Shown: positions 1-6,602, numbered from the stretch's first letter. The stretch: DNA of 8,117 nucleotides from Gudongella sp051744365 (GCA_051744365.1 JBNJCX010000064.1:1-8117); one strand, 5' to 3'. Made by a program: numbers and translations. The notes: generated by a model from the sequence alone, not told the origin.

Positions 1-35
1 AAACAAATGAAAATAAATGACAGGAGTTGTAGTTA

Positions 36-836
36 ATGTTTGATTTTCATATTCACAGCAATTTCTCCCTGGATTCAAAAACTCCCATGGAGGATATTGT
101 CCTTACCGCAATAAAGAAAAACCTGAGAACCATATGCTTTACGGATCATGTTGATTTTGAAGCCACAGAGGATAAGATTGACCTCTTATTCAGACCCTTG
201 GACTATTTCAGGGATACGAACAGGGTAAAGTACAAATTTCGGGATAAAATAGAGATCCTGGCAGGAGTGGAGATAGGAATGCAGCCAGGGCTGGAGGAAA
301 GATACAATTCCTTTATTGAGGAGTTCAGCTTTGATTTTGTAATAATGTCCCTCCATACAATAAATAAAAAGGATATTTTCCATGACTACAACAGTACCGA
401 GCTATCCTCATCGGAAATAGTCTCTCACTATTACGATGAATTACTGCATTGTGTAAAATCTTATGACAACTTCGATGTGCTGGGACATATAGATTTTATA
501 GACAGATACATAGATGACCCGGACCTAATAAACAAATATGATCTGTATATGGATAAGATTGAAAAAATCCTAAAGATTGTAATCGACAAGGGAAAAGGCA
601 TTGAACTCAACACAAGTGGCCTAAGATACAGAATTGAAGTCTCCCACCCGAAGCCCTCCATCCTTAGGCTTTACAGAGAGCTTGGCGGTGATATTATTAC
701 CTTCGGATCAGATGCTCATATAGCGGAGCATGTTGGATATGAATATCGCTCCAGTGAAAGAATGTTAAGAGATATGGGCTTCAAGTATATTTATCTTTTC
801 AGAAATAGAAAAAAATATCCCATACAGATACTTTGA
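36..836 (+). CDS. hisJ: Histidinol-phosphatase, PHP superfamily (HisJ/HisK type)
   Basis: A 266-residue protein of the PHP metal-dependent phosphoesterase superfamily, in the HisJ/HisK branch that hydrolyses L-histidinol phosphate to histidinol in histidine biosynthesis in the cytoplasm. The metal-binding set is complete: H5 and H7 in FHIHSN near the N-terminus, D37-H38 in FTDHVD, E79 in GVEIG, H107 in MSLHT, H151 in LGHIDF, and D226/H228 in FGSDAH. The length matches the family (about 260-280 aa). The ATG at 36 is preceded by AGGAG (22-26) at 9-nt spacing. No other his gene is visible in the window; the upstream neighbour is cut off. Transcription ends at the hairpin 858-881. PHP phosphatases with other substrates share this fold, so the exact substrate rests on family resemblance; the superfamily assignment is secure. 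Confidence 0.88.
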   Translation: MFDFHIHSNFSLDSKTPMEDIVLTAIKKNLRTICFTDHVDFEATEDKIDLLFRPLDYFRDTNRVKYKFRDKIEILAGVEIGMQPGLEERYNSFIEEFSFDFVIMSLHTINKKDIFHDYNSTELSSSEIVSHYYDELLHCVKSYDNFDVLGHIDFIDRYIDDPDLINKYDLYMDKIEKILKIVIDKGKGIELNTSGLRYRIEVSHPKPSILRLYRELGGDIITFGSDAHIAEHVGYEYRSSERMLRDMGFKYIYLFRNRKKYPIQIL

Positions 837-857
837 TAATTAAATTTTCTCATAAAT

Positions 858-881
858 AAAAACCCTTTCTCAAGGGTTTTT
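858..881. terminator. Bidirectional intrinsic terminator between hisJ and the 6S RNA gene
   Basis: A perfect 10-bp stem (858-867 with 872-881) has a CCC/GGG core, a TCTC tetraloop and A/T flanks. It reads into a T-rich tail on both strands (TTTTTATTTT on +, TTTTTATTT on -). It can end the histidinol-phosphatase transcript on + and the 6S RNA transcript on -. Confidence 0.88.
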
Positions 882-890
882 ATTTTAAGA

Positions 891-1075
891 TTAATTCCCG
901 CAATGCCGTCCTCTCGTCTAATTCAGACCCGCGTAAGTGCAGGTGGGTGTCTAGTCGAAAATTTCTAACGTCCCCTCAAAGAGGGCTTGTTATACATTCC
1001 CGAACGTCTGACTCCCGTATATAATATGTCGGTTGAATTATATGAGAATAACGTACATCGCAGAAACATTTCCTT
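891..1075 (-). ncRNA. ssrS: 6S RNA (RNA polymerase-binding regulatory RNA)
   Basis: 6S RNA mimics an open promoter, binds the housekeeping sigma-A holoenzyme and dampens transcription, typically in stationary phase. On the minus strand 1067-1055 pairs with 906-894 over 13 consecutive pairs. After a bulged A (1054) the helix continues 1053-1051/907-909, then 1050 and 1048-1044 with 910-915, and after a small internal loop 1040-1034/919-925 (seven perfect pairs). This long bulged closing stem leads to a central bubble whose 5' strand contains CAACCGACATATT. Its 3' strand can form a small hairpin ending in GGGTCT. A terminal arm is closed by AGTC (1013-1010)/GACT and carries a CCCTC-TTT-GAGGG hairpin. 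The bubble motif CCGA resembles the product-RNA start of E. coli and B. subtilis 6S as I recall them. Length of about 185 nt fits 6S. A sigma-A promoter and a terminator flank it precisely. Called from structure and motif, without a covariance-model search. Confidence 0.85.
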
Positions 1076-1081
1076 ATATTT

Positions 1082-1110
1082 ATTATACTACGTATTACAC
1101 ATTACTTCAA
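1082..1110 (-). promoter_or_regulatory. Sigma-A promoter of the 6S RNA gene
   Basis: On the minus strand TTGAAG (-35, 1110-1105) and a perfect TATAAT (-10, 1087-1082) are separated by exactly 17 bp. This predicts a start near 1075, just upstream of the 6S closing stem. The -35 box overlaps the TGA stop (1109-1107) of the pseudouridine synthase gene, so the RNA gene directly abuts that CDS. Confidence 0.85.
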
Positions 1111-2018
1111 TGCATTCCCAAATTTTTTTGAATTTTTAAGAAATTAATAAGCTTTTGGATATCATCCGGTAGATTTGACTTTATGGTTAAGCTCTCTCCG
1201 GACCTGGGTGCATTGAAGCTCATACTGTAGGCATGTAGTGCCTGTCTGTCTATTTTGGCTGATTTGTCTGAGTAGAGATTATCACCCATAATGGGGTGTC
1301 CAATATGTGATAGATGAACCCTGATCTGATGAGTTCTTCCCGTAAGAAGTTCCAGCTCCAGGAGGGTGCCTTCATTAAACCTTTCAAGGACCTTGAATCT
1401 TGTGACTGCCTCCAATCCGCCCTTCCTCACAGCCTGACGTATACCATCCGCATGCTTCCCCAATGCCTCCGATATCTCTCCATTGTCCTTCTTCACAATT
1501 CCATGGACAACTGCCAAATATTTTTTCCGAACCGATCCATCCTCCATTTGAGATGCCAACTGTTGATGACCGTAAGGATTTTTTGCAAATATTATAACTC
1601 CGGATGTATCCCTATCCAACCTGTTCACTATCCTGATTTTTCTCCTTAATCCGTTTTTAATGAAATACTCAGCAACTCCGTTTGACAGTGTACCATCAGG
1701 ATGATTGGGAGTTGGATGAACCAGGATAAAAGGTTTCTTGTCCAGAACCATGATATCAAGATCTTCATAAAGAATACTCAAATCCATTTCCTGGGGCTCC
1801 ATATCACTCTCCTCTTCCTCCATATGGAACCATATGCTTGAGCCCGAAGGCACGATTGCCTTCCTGTTGCACGATGTGCCCTCAAGGATGATATCTCCTT
1901 TTTTCAATGCTTTGGATATCATTCTACCTGATAATCCCTTTTCTCTAAGAAACAAATCCAATTCAGTGGACTTGCCATTATTTACAAACAATATAGTGTT
2001 TTCATCTTCCCTATACAT
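1107..2018 (-). CDS. RluA-family 23S/tRNA pseudouridine synthase
   Basis: A 303-residue RluA-family pseudouridine synthase, converting specific uridines of 23S rRNA or tRNA to pseudouridine in the cytoplasm. An S4-like RNA-binding segment (about residues 20-65, including the SGRMISKALKKGDI stretch) precedes the catalytic domain (about 80-295). The signature NRLDRDTSG (132-140) carries the catalytic Asp (D135); the usual His before RLD is Asn. RKKYLAVVHG (164-173) and LLTGRTHQIRVHLSHIGHPIMGD (224-246) are typical. The in-frame ATG at 2036 has a poor ribosome binding site, whereas the ATG at 2018 follows GGAGAGG (2034-2028) at 9-nt spacing, so I start there; the longer form would be 309 aa. The RluA/RluC/RluD subtype and target site cannot be told from sequence alone. 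It diverges from nadK and is followed by the 6S RNA gene. Confidence 0.9.
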   Translation of the reverse strand: MYREDENTILFVNNGKSTELDLFLREKGLSGRMISKALKKGDIILEGTSCNRKAIVPSGSSIWFHMEEEESDMEPQEMDLSILYEDLDIMVLDKKPFILVHPTPNHPDGTLSNGVAEYFIKNGLRRKIRIVNRLDRDTSGVIIFAKNPYGHQQLASQMEDGSVRKKYLAVVHGIVKKDNGEISEALGKHADGIRQAVRKGGLEAVTRFKVLERFNEGTLLELELLTGRTHQIRVHLSHIGHPIMGDNLYSDKSAKIDRQALHAYSMSFNAPRSGESLTIKSNLPDDIQKLINFLKIQKNLGMH

Positions 2019-2027
2019 CAATGTTAT

Positions 2028-2034
2028 CCTCTCC
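2028..2034 (-). promoter_or_regulatory. Ribosome binding site deciding the RluA-family start
   Basis: GGAGAGG on the minus strand lies 9 nt before the ATG at 2018. It falls inside the longer possible reading frame that begins at 2036, which argues against the longer start. Confidence 0.6.
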
Positions 2035-2085
2035 ATCTTTCAATAGACCTTTTTATATGTTAGAATTATATTATTAATACTCATT

Positions 2086-2113
2086 ATTATAACAAGAATA
2101 CTTACTATGTTAA
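2086..2113 (-). promoter_or_regulatory. Probable sigma-A promoter of the RluA-family gene
   Basis: On the minus strand TTAACA (-35, 2113-2108) and TATAAT (-10, 2091-2086) are spaced by 16 bp, predicting a start near 2079 and a leader of about 60 nt. It overlaps the leader of the divergent nadK gene, for which I found no convincing promoter on the + strand. Confidence 0.6.
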
Positions 2114-2125
2114 AGGGTGTGGACT

Positions 2126-2932
2126 ATGGATAATCAACGGATAATCAATATAATCTCAAATAAAAACTACGAATCAAGAAAAACCAAGAAAGATCTCATA
2201 TATAAGCTTAGAAAAAATGGATTTACTCCATCTGAGACCTATGATAAGAATGCGGAGCTGAATATCTGTATCGGTGGCGATGGTGCTTTCCTGAGAGCAA
2301 TCCACAGAAATGCATTTCCTGAGATTCCCTTCATAGGTATTAATACAGGCCATCTGGGCTTTTTCCAGGAGCTTCGACCAAATGAAATAGATACCTTTAT
2401 CAGAAGATACAAAAATGAGGATTATGTAGTGGAGAATATATTTATGGTGGATGCAAAGGTATGTACCAAAGACAAGTGCTTTTACCTTACTGGAATCAAT
2501 GAAATTGTCATCAAAGGCGTCCGCTCAAAGGTGGTACATCTGGAGGTGTTCATCAATGATAATCACCTGCAAAGGTTCAGTGGCGATGGTTTGATCGTTT
2601 CTACACCATCAGGCAGCACTGCATACAATTTTTCAGCCGGTGGAAGTATCGTCTATCCAAGCCTTGAATCACTTCAAATTACTCCACTAGCTCCAATAAA
2701 TTCCAGTGCTTATAGAAGTCTGCCAAACAGTGCCATTATCCCAGGAGAGGCAATCATTCAGGTTAAGCCTGAATACAGGTACGAAAACTCTATTCTGGTT
2801 CTAAACGATGGTATGGAATTCAGATACGATAATATTGAGTCAGTGGACCTCACAATGTCTGATAAAAAGATTTACAAGCTCAATTTCAGCAAGGACATGT
2901 ACTGGAATAACCTCAAAAGTAAATTTCTTTAG
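2126..2932 (+). CDS. nadK: NAD kinase (ATP/polyphosphate-dependent, NadK family)
   Basis: A 268-residue NAD kinase that phosphorylates NAD+ at the 2'-hydroxyl to make NADP+, the cell's only de novo NADP source, in the cytoplasm. The phosphate-binding GGDG motif is at residues 50-53, followed by GINTGHLGF (71-79), the NE pair N125-E126, SGDG (152-155), and the NAD-binding signature TPSGSTAYNFSAGG (160-173); a late LNDG (227-230) also fits. Length is typical. The frame is open back to a GTG at 2117, but the ATG at 2126 sits 8 nt after AAAGGG (2112-2117), so it is the better start. It stands alone between a divergent rluA-type gene and a convergent terminator; the recN/argR/xseA neighbours often seen in Clostridia are absent. 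Confidence 0.95.
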   Translation: MDNQRIINIISNKNYESRKTKKDLIYKLRKNGFTPSETYDKNAELNICIGGDGAFLRAIHRNAFPEIPFIGINTGHLGFFQELRPNEIDTFIRRYKNEDYVVENIFMVDAKVCTKDKCFYLTGINEIVIKGVRSKVVHLEVFINDNHLQRFSGDGLIVSTPSGSTAYNFSAGGSIVYPSLESLQITPLAPINSSAYRSLPNSAIIPGEAIIQVKPEYRYENSILVLNDGMEFRYDNIESVDLTMSDKKIYKLNFSKDMYWNNLKSKFL

Positions 2933-2934
2933 AA

Positions 2935-2959
2935 AAAATGCTCCCTTCGGGAGCATTTT
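2935..2959. terminator. Convergent bidirectional terminator (nadK / PBP)
   Basis: A perfect 11-bp inverted repeat, AAAATGCTCCC (2935-2945) with GGGAGCATTTT (2949-2959) around a TTC loop, lies 2 bases after the nadK stop and 3 bases past the PBP stop codon. The A-tract before and T-tract after give a U-rich tail in both directions, so one hairpin serves both converging transcripts. Confidence 0.92.
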
Positions 2960-2962
2960 AAT

Positions 2963-4363
2963 TTAATCGTATATGTTTCTCAAAGCAAAATCCATCAGTT
3001 CCCGAGCAATTGGTGCCGCTGCGCTGCCCCCTGACGCACCCTCCTCCTCCAATAATACAACTACTGCTACCTTTGGTGCTTCAAGAGGTGCAAAACCTAC
3101 AAACCACGCATGATTCTTTCCAGACGTATTCTCAGCAGTACCGGTTTTGCCCGCAACCTCAACTCCACTTAAGGCTGCATTTGATCCCGTTCCGTTGCGG
3201 ACCACCTCTCTCATCATCCTTTTCAAAGACTGAGCTTCGCCAACCTGTAGCAGTTTCTCAGAGCTCATTGTACGGGTCATAATAGTTTTACCCTGAGGTG
3301 AAGTAACTGACTCCACTATATGTGGTTCAGGCATATATCCATCATTTGCCACTGCTGCAGTAATCATCAGCATATTAAGTGGTGTTGACAATACCCGTCC
3401 CTGTCCGATTCCTGAGGCACCCAGATCTGTCAAGCCTGTTGACTCCTTAGGAAATACTGATTTGTTTGTTTCAAGGTCAAAATTGATATTTGAGTTGAAA
3501 TAAAGATTTTCAGCTACCTCTCTCAGTCTGTCATGGCCAAGTGAAACAGCCTGTTCTGCAAAATAAGTGTTACAGGACACTGTAAATGCCTGTTCAAGAT
3601 TCAGTGGTCCATGACCGCTCTGATCAAAATCGCTGATGGTATAGCCGTCAATCACAGTGCTCCCACTGCATTCGTATATAGCCTCGGGTACTCCGTGCCG
3701 GATTACTCCTAAAGCTGTAACTATCTTGAATACTGACCCAGGAGTATATAGACCCTGCGTTCCCCTGTTAACCAGTGGACTGTCCGGATTCTCCAATGTA
3801 TCAGTCCAATTTTCGCTTAGATTGCTTATTTTAAAGTCGGGCATGCTTACCAGCGACAAAATTTCACCTGTCTGTGGGTTCATGGTGATTACTGAGCCCT
3901 TCTTCCCTTCCAAAAGCTTCCTCGTCCTTTCCTGTAAACCATGATGTATAGTCAGACGAAGATTATTGCCAATTCCAGAAGGGTTTATCAGGTTAATCAA
4001 TTCATTTATGGCAGTGTTTTCATTGGCATTGACCAGGTAGGAGTTGAATTTTCTCTCAAGTCCCGACTTTCCGTAATCCTTCAGGCTGTAGCCGATAACA
4101 TGACTGTAGAGATTGTCATACTTGTAGATTCGATTCAGTTCCCCCTCCAGTCTTTCGGAATAGACCAGAATTTCTCCGTTCCTGTCAGCGATGCTTCCTC
4201 GCATGACATTGTCCTCATTGATCCACAGTCTCTTATTGAATGAGTTATCCCTCACTGCCTGTGCTTTGAACATCTGGAAGTAGCTCAGATAACCTATTAA
4301 AAATACAAAGCCCAGACAAAGTGCAACAAGTAGCTTTATTATACGTTTTCTTTCTTTATTCAT
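2963..4363 (-). CDS. pbpA: Class B penicillin-binding protein (peptidoglycan transpeptidase)
   Basis: A 466-residue monofunctional D,D-transpeptidase that cross-links peptidoglycan on the outer face of the membrane. One N-terminal membrane anchor (about residues 9-29) is followed by a short dimerisation/pedestal region (about 45-150) with the RGSIADRNGEIL signature (55-66), then the transpeptidase domain (about 155-462). All three penicilloyl-serine motifs are present: SVFK (210-213, acylated Ser210), SCN (263-265), and KTGT (406-409). The protein is short and lacks PASTA repeats, resembling mycobacterial PbpA more than long PBP2x types. Its start overlaps the upstream SEDS gene by 8 nt, implying translational coupling and a dedicated SEDS-bPBP pair. 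Whether it acts in elongation, division or sporulation is not settled by sequence; the symbol follows the fhaB-rodA-pbpA gene order and is tentative. Confidence 0.93.
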   Translation of the reverse strand: MNKERKRIIKLLVALCLGFVFLIGYLSYFQMFKAQAVRDNSFNKRLWINEDNVMRGSIADRNGEILVYSERLEGELNRIYKYDNLYSHVIGYSLKDYGKSGLERKFNSYLVNANENTAINELINLINPSGIGNNLRLTIHHGLQERTRKLLEGKKGSVITMNPQTGEILSLVSMPDFKISNLSENWTDTLENPDSPLVNRGTQGLYTPGSVFKIVTALGVIRHGVPEAIYECSGSTVIDGYTISDFDQSGHGPLNLEQAFTVSCNTYFAEQAVSLGHDRLREVAENLYFNSNINFDLETNKSVFPKESTGLTDLGASGIGQGRVLSTPLNMLMITAAVANDGYMPEPHIVESVTSPQGKTIMTRTMSSEKLLQVGEAQSLKRMMREVVRNGTGSNAALSGVEVAGKTGTAENTSGKNHAWFVGFAPLEAPKVAVVVLLEEEGASGGSAAAPIARELMDFALRNIYD

Positions 4364-5591
4364 CTGCCATCACAACCTTCCCAAGCTTCTCAGATGCTCC
4401 CTGAAGTATTCCCAGAGCAATGAAGCTTGTCACAACTGATGTGCCTCCGTAGGAAACAAACGGGAGGGTCAGACCTGTCAAAGGAATTACCTTCAATACC
4501 CCTCCGATTATCACAAGGGATTGTATCCCAAAAAGGAGGCTTATCCCCAGCGCAATAATCCGATAGAATTGATCCTCCTGACGAAGGGCAATTTTAAATC
4601 CCCTGTAAACCAGAATCATAAAAAGCATAATGATTCCTATTCCAGTGAAAATCCCCATCTCCTCACTTATGGCCGAAAAGATAAAGTCATTGTAAGAAAG
4701 GGGAATGAATGATGGATTTCCCCTGCCAAGACCTGTCCCGAAAAAGCCTCCTTCAGCGATTGCAAATAATGACTGGGTTATCTGGTATCCCTTGTCATTT
4801 ATATAAGGCCATGGATCCAGCCATATAATAACCCTTGTCCTGACATGGTCAAAGAGCATATACCCTGATACTGCTCCAAATGCCGATATTCCCAGATTAG
4901 CCCATATAAGTCTTCTATCGCCCGAATATATATATTGAAGTCCTGTAAATATTCCAAAGAAAATCAAAGCAGTTCCAAGATCCCTCTGTAGAAAAAGAAG
5001 TGCTACAAAAGAATAGACTACCCCCATTAAAATCAATTCTGAATATTTTTGTTTGCGATACCTGTCGTCCTTGCCATAGAAGGAGGCCAATAAAAACACA
5101 AGAATTATCTTGGTAATTTCAGCAGGCTGTACACTGAATCCAGCTATGGATATCCAGTTGATGGCACCGTGGGTCCTGGAGCCCATGATAAACGTCAAGG
5201 CAAACAGTCCGTAGCAGCCAATAAGATAAAGTGGTCCAAGACGGTCCCACAAGCTTATCCATCTTATTGCAAAATAGGCTGCAAAAAACATTGTGATTCC
5301 TATGGCCAGCCACATAAGCTGTTTAAGTCCAAGGTCAGGACTGATTCTGTATATCATTATTATTCCTATGGATATAAGCATACTCACAATAAGAAATATA
5401 TAACTGTCTCCTCTTGATATTTTCCCAAGGATAAAGTTTGAAAAATATATCAGCAGAATAAGACCAACAGCTATCATATAGGTTTCCTTCCTTATGCCGT
5501 CAAGGCTATACAAAAAAATCAATGACAGGGAAAGAATCTCAAAGAGAAACAAGAGCTTTCTTGGAGTCTTGCTGCTTAGTTTTTCATTCAT
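4356..5591 (-). CDS. SEDS peptidoglycan glycosyltransferase, FtsW/RodA/SpoVE family
   Basis: A 411-residue polytopic membrane protein of the SEDS family, which polymerises lipid II into glycan strands together with a class B PBP. About ten hydrophobic segments are visible, beginning near residues 13-29 and ending near 380-397. Family motifs are HGAINWISIAGFSVQPAE (141-158), QRDLGTAL (202-209), a large extracytoplasmic loop WLDPWPYINDKGYQITQS (257-274), GGFFGTGLGRGNPSFIPLSYNDFIFSAISEEMG (281-313), and the C-terminal PFVSYGGTS (377-385). The ATG follows an AAGGAG site at 5-nt spacing, 12 nt after the FHA stop, and the gene overlaps the PBP gene by 8 nt. RodA, FtsW and SpoVE cannot be separated confidently by motif; gene order resembles the actinobacterial fhaB-rodA-pbpA cluster, favouring a RodA-like role. 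Confidence 0.93.
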   Translation of the reverse strand: MNEKLSSKTPRKLLFLFEILSLSLIFLYSLDGIRKETYMIAVGLILLIYFSNFILGKISRGDSYIFLIVSMLISIGIIMIYRISPDLGLKQLMWLAIGITMFFAAYFAIRWISLWDRLGPLYLIGCYGLFALTFIMGSRTHGAINWISIAGFSVQPAEITKIILVFLLASFYGKDDRYRKQKYSELILMGVVYSFVALLFLQRDLGTALIFFGIFTGLQYIYSGDRRLIWANLGISAFGAVSGYMLFDHVRTRVIIWLDPWPYINDKGYQITQSLFAIAEGGFFGTGLGRGNPSFIPLSYNDFIFSAISEEMGIFTGIGIIMLFMILVYRGFKIALRQEDQFYRIIALGISLLFGIQSLVIIGGVLKVIPLTGLTLPFVSYGGTSVVTSFIALGILQGASEKLGKVVMADE

Positions 5592-5603
5592 AATATCTCC
5601 TTC

Positions 5604-6035
5604 CTACTCCCTGTCGATAAAAATAAACTCAATCTCACCGACTTTTATTATATCGCCTTTTTTGATTCTCGTTACATCCTCTACCCTCTCGCCATTTAGA
5701 TAGGTACCGTTGGAGCTTCCCAGATCTTCAAGGAAAAACTGGTCCTCATCCTTTGTAATCCTGAAATGTTTTTTTGAGATATAGGGATCCTTTATCTCTA
5801 TAGTGTTGTCCTTTTGCCTACCCAGCGTAAGTGCGTTTTCAACAGGATAGCTGTCGCTGAGATTATATGGCAGGGAATCAATTCTGTTAAGCAGCTTTAA
5901 ATAGGTTCCCGATTGTGTATCGCCATAATCCACGTTCCTGATATCGAGATATATCATCCTGATAATCGTAAACATAAAAAGATAGATTATAAAGACAAAA
6001 ACATACTTCAATCCAATAGAAAACAAATCATACAT
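5604..6035 (-). CDS. Membrane-anchored FHA-domain protein
   Basis: A 143-residue protein with one N-terminal transmembrane helix (about residues 6-30), a short linker (about 31-60) and a C-terminal forkhead-associated domain (about 65-140). FHA domains bind phosphothreonine peptides. The binding-loop residues are all present: GR (72-73), S87-x-x-H90 in PYISKKHF, and SSNGT (107-111). The predicted cytoplasmic FHA domain tethered to the membrane is placed to recruit a phosphorylated partner to the cell-wall enzymes encoded directly downstream, an inference from gene order. The frame is open from a GTG at 6044, but that codon lies inside the ribosome binding site AAGAGGTG (6049-6042), so the ATG at 6035 (6-nt spacing) is the start. 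No Ser/Thr kinase or phosphatase gene is in the window. Confidence 0.9.
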   Translation of the reverse strand: MYDLFSIGLKYVFVFIIYLFMFTIIRMIYLDIRNVDYGDTQSGTYLKLLNRIDSLPYNLSDSYPVENALTLGRQKDNTIEIKDPYISKKHFRITKDEDQFFLEDLGSSNGTYLNGERVEDVTRIKKGDIIKVGEIEFIFIDRE

Positions 6036-6146
6036 TACAATCACCTCTTAATTATATTATGTTACCACAAACCTGTTTGCAAGGGAATTATAACTCCGTG
6101 AAAATTTATGTAATTTTAAGCTTCCTATTTTATTTAAACGCAAAAT

Positions 6147-6159
6147 CTGATATTATCAG
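6147..6159. repeat. Perfect short palindrome in the divergent FHA/pspC intergenic region
   Basis: CTGATA-T-TATCAG is a perfect 6-bp inverted repeat with a 1-base centre, 27 bases before the first ATG of the pspC-like gene. It contains a TATTAT hexamer (6151-6156) that could serve as -10, but there is no good -35 at 16-18 bp. It may be an operator or a chance palindrome. In the rest of 6045-6174 I see only weak promoter-like hexamers. Confidence 0.35.
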
Positions 6160-6186
6160 TATTAGAAAGAGAGATTGGGAGGGAAG

Positions 6187-6579
6187 ATGATGAAAAAGCT
6201 TAGAAGGTCAAGGTCTGACAAATATATTTTCGGAGTTTGCGGAGGCCTTGGGGAATACCTTAACATTGACTCAACGATTATAAGACTTGTATGGTTTATC
6301 CTTGCAATTACTTCATTCGGCACCTTTGCACTGGCTTACCTCATATGCGGACTAGTAATCCCTGAGGATGACGGTTACATTCAACCTGACGATGAGAACA
6401 GTGAGAATCAAAATGACAACAGCAGACTAATAATGGGAATCGGCTTGATTCTTATTGGAGCAGTGCTTCTTGGAAATACAATGTTCCCGTGGTTCTCATA
6501 TACTGTGAGACAAGTTATGAAGCTGTGGCCTGCCCTGTTGATAGTGCTTGGGTTATATGTGCTGTTGAAGAAAGATTAA
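6187..6579 (+). CDS. PspC-domain membrane protein
   Basis: A 130-residue small membrane protein. Residues 2-60 form a PspC domain: the basic start KKLRRSRSDKYIFGVCGGLGEYLNID, then IIRLVWFILA leading into the first membrane segment (about 31-58) ending in LVIPED. An acidic, Asn-rich linker (about 60-80) follows, then two more hydrophobic segments (about 82-98 and 112-127), resembling the membrane part of LiaF-type proteins. PspC proteins of Gram-positives are linked to envelope stress sensing, but the exact role is unknown here, and no pspA or liaRS genes are adjacent. GGGAGGG (6177-6183) precedes ATG codons at 6187 and 6190; the second has the more usual spacing. It is first in a run with recX, 23 nt upstream. 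Confidence 0.85.
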   Translation: MMKKLRRSRSDKYIFGVCGGLGEYLNIDSTIIRLVWFILAITSFGTFALAYLICGLVIPEDDGYIQPDDENSENQNDNSRLIMGIGLILIGAVLLGNTMFPWFSYTVRQVMKLWPALLIVLGLYVLLKKD

Positions 6580-6602
6580 CGCTTCTATAGAAAGGACTCC
6601 AG

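Noticed and set aside
1..35. End of an upstream gene before hisJ
   Set aside because: TGA triplets occur at 8 and 18, but too little sequence remains to judge any reading frame.
837..1106. Riboswitch or T-box leader on either strand in the hisJ / rluA gap
   Set aside because: No gene lies downstream of it in the right direction: on the minus strand the next gene is convergent hisJ, and on + the next is the 3' end of the RluA-type gene. The long end-to-end stem with its own promoter and terminator fits a free-standing RNA.
1834..2046. Open frame on + opposite the RluA-type gene, and similar antisense frames over the PBP, SEDS and RecX genes
   Set aside because: Low-complexity or unlikely proteins, no ribosome binding sites, and each lies opposite or out of frame with a well-supported gene.
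2117..2125. GTG start for nadK, three codons upstream
   Set aside because: The GTG sits within the AAAGGGTG ribosome-binding sequence; the ATG at 2126 has correct 8-nt spacing.
2037..2125. Plus-strand promoter for nadK
   Set aside because: Several AT-rich -10-like hexamers (TATAAC, TACTAT) occur but none has a recognisable -35 at 16-18 bp.
6051..6082. Minus-strand promoter TTGCAA-17-TAATAT for the FHA operon
   Set aside because: The -10 matches only 4 of 6 and the start would fall inside the ribosome binding site. A TATAAT at 6092-6087 exists but lacks a good -35, so I leave the operon promoter uncalled.
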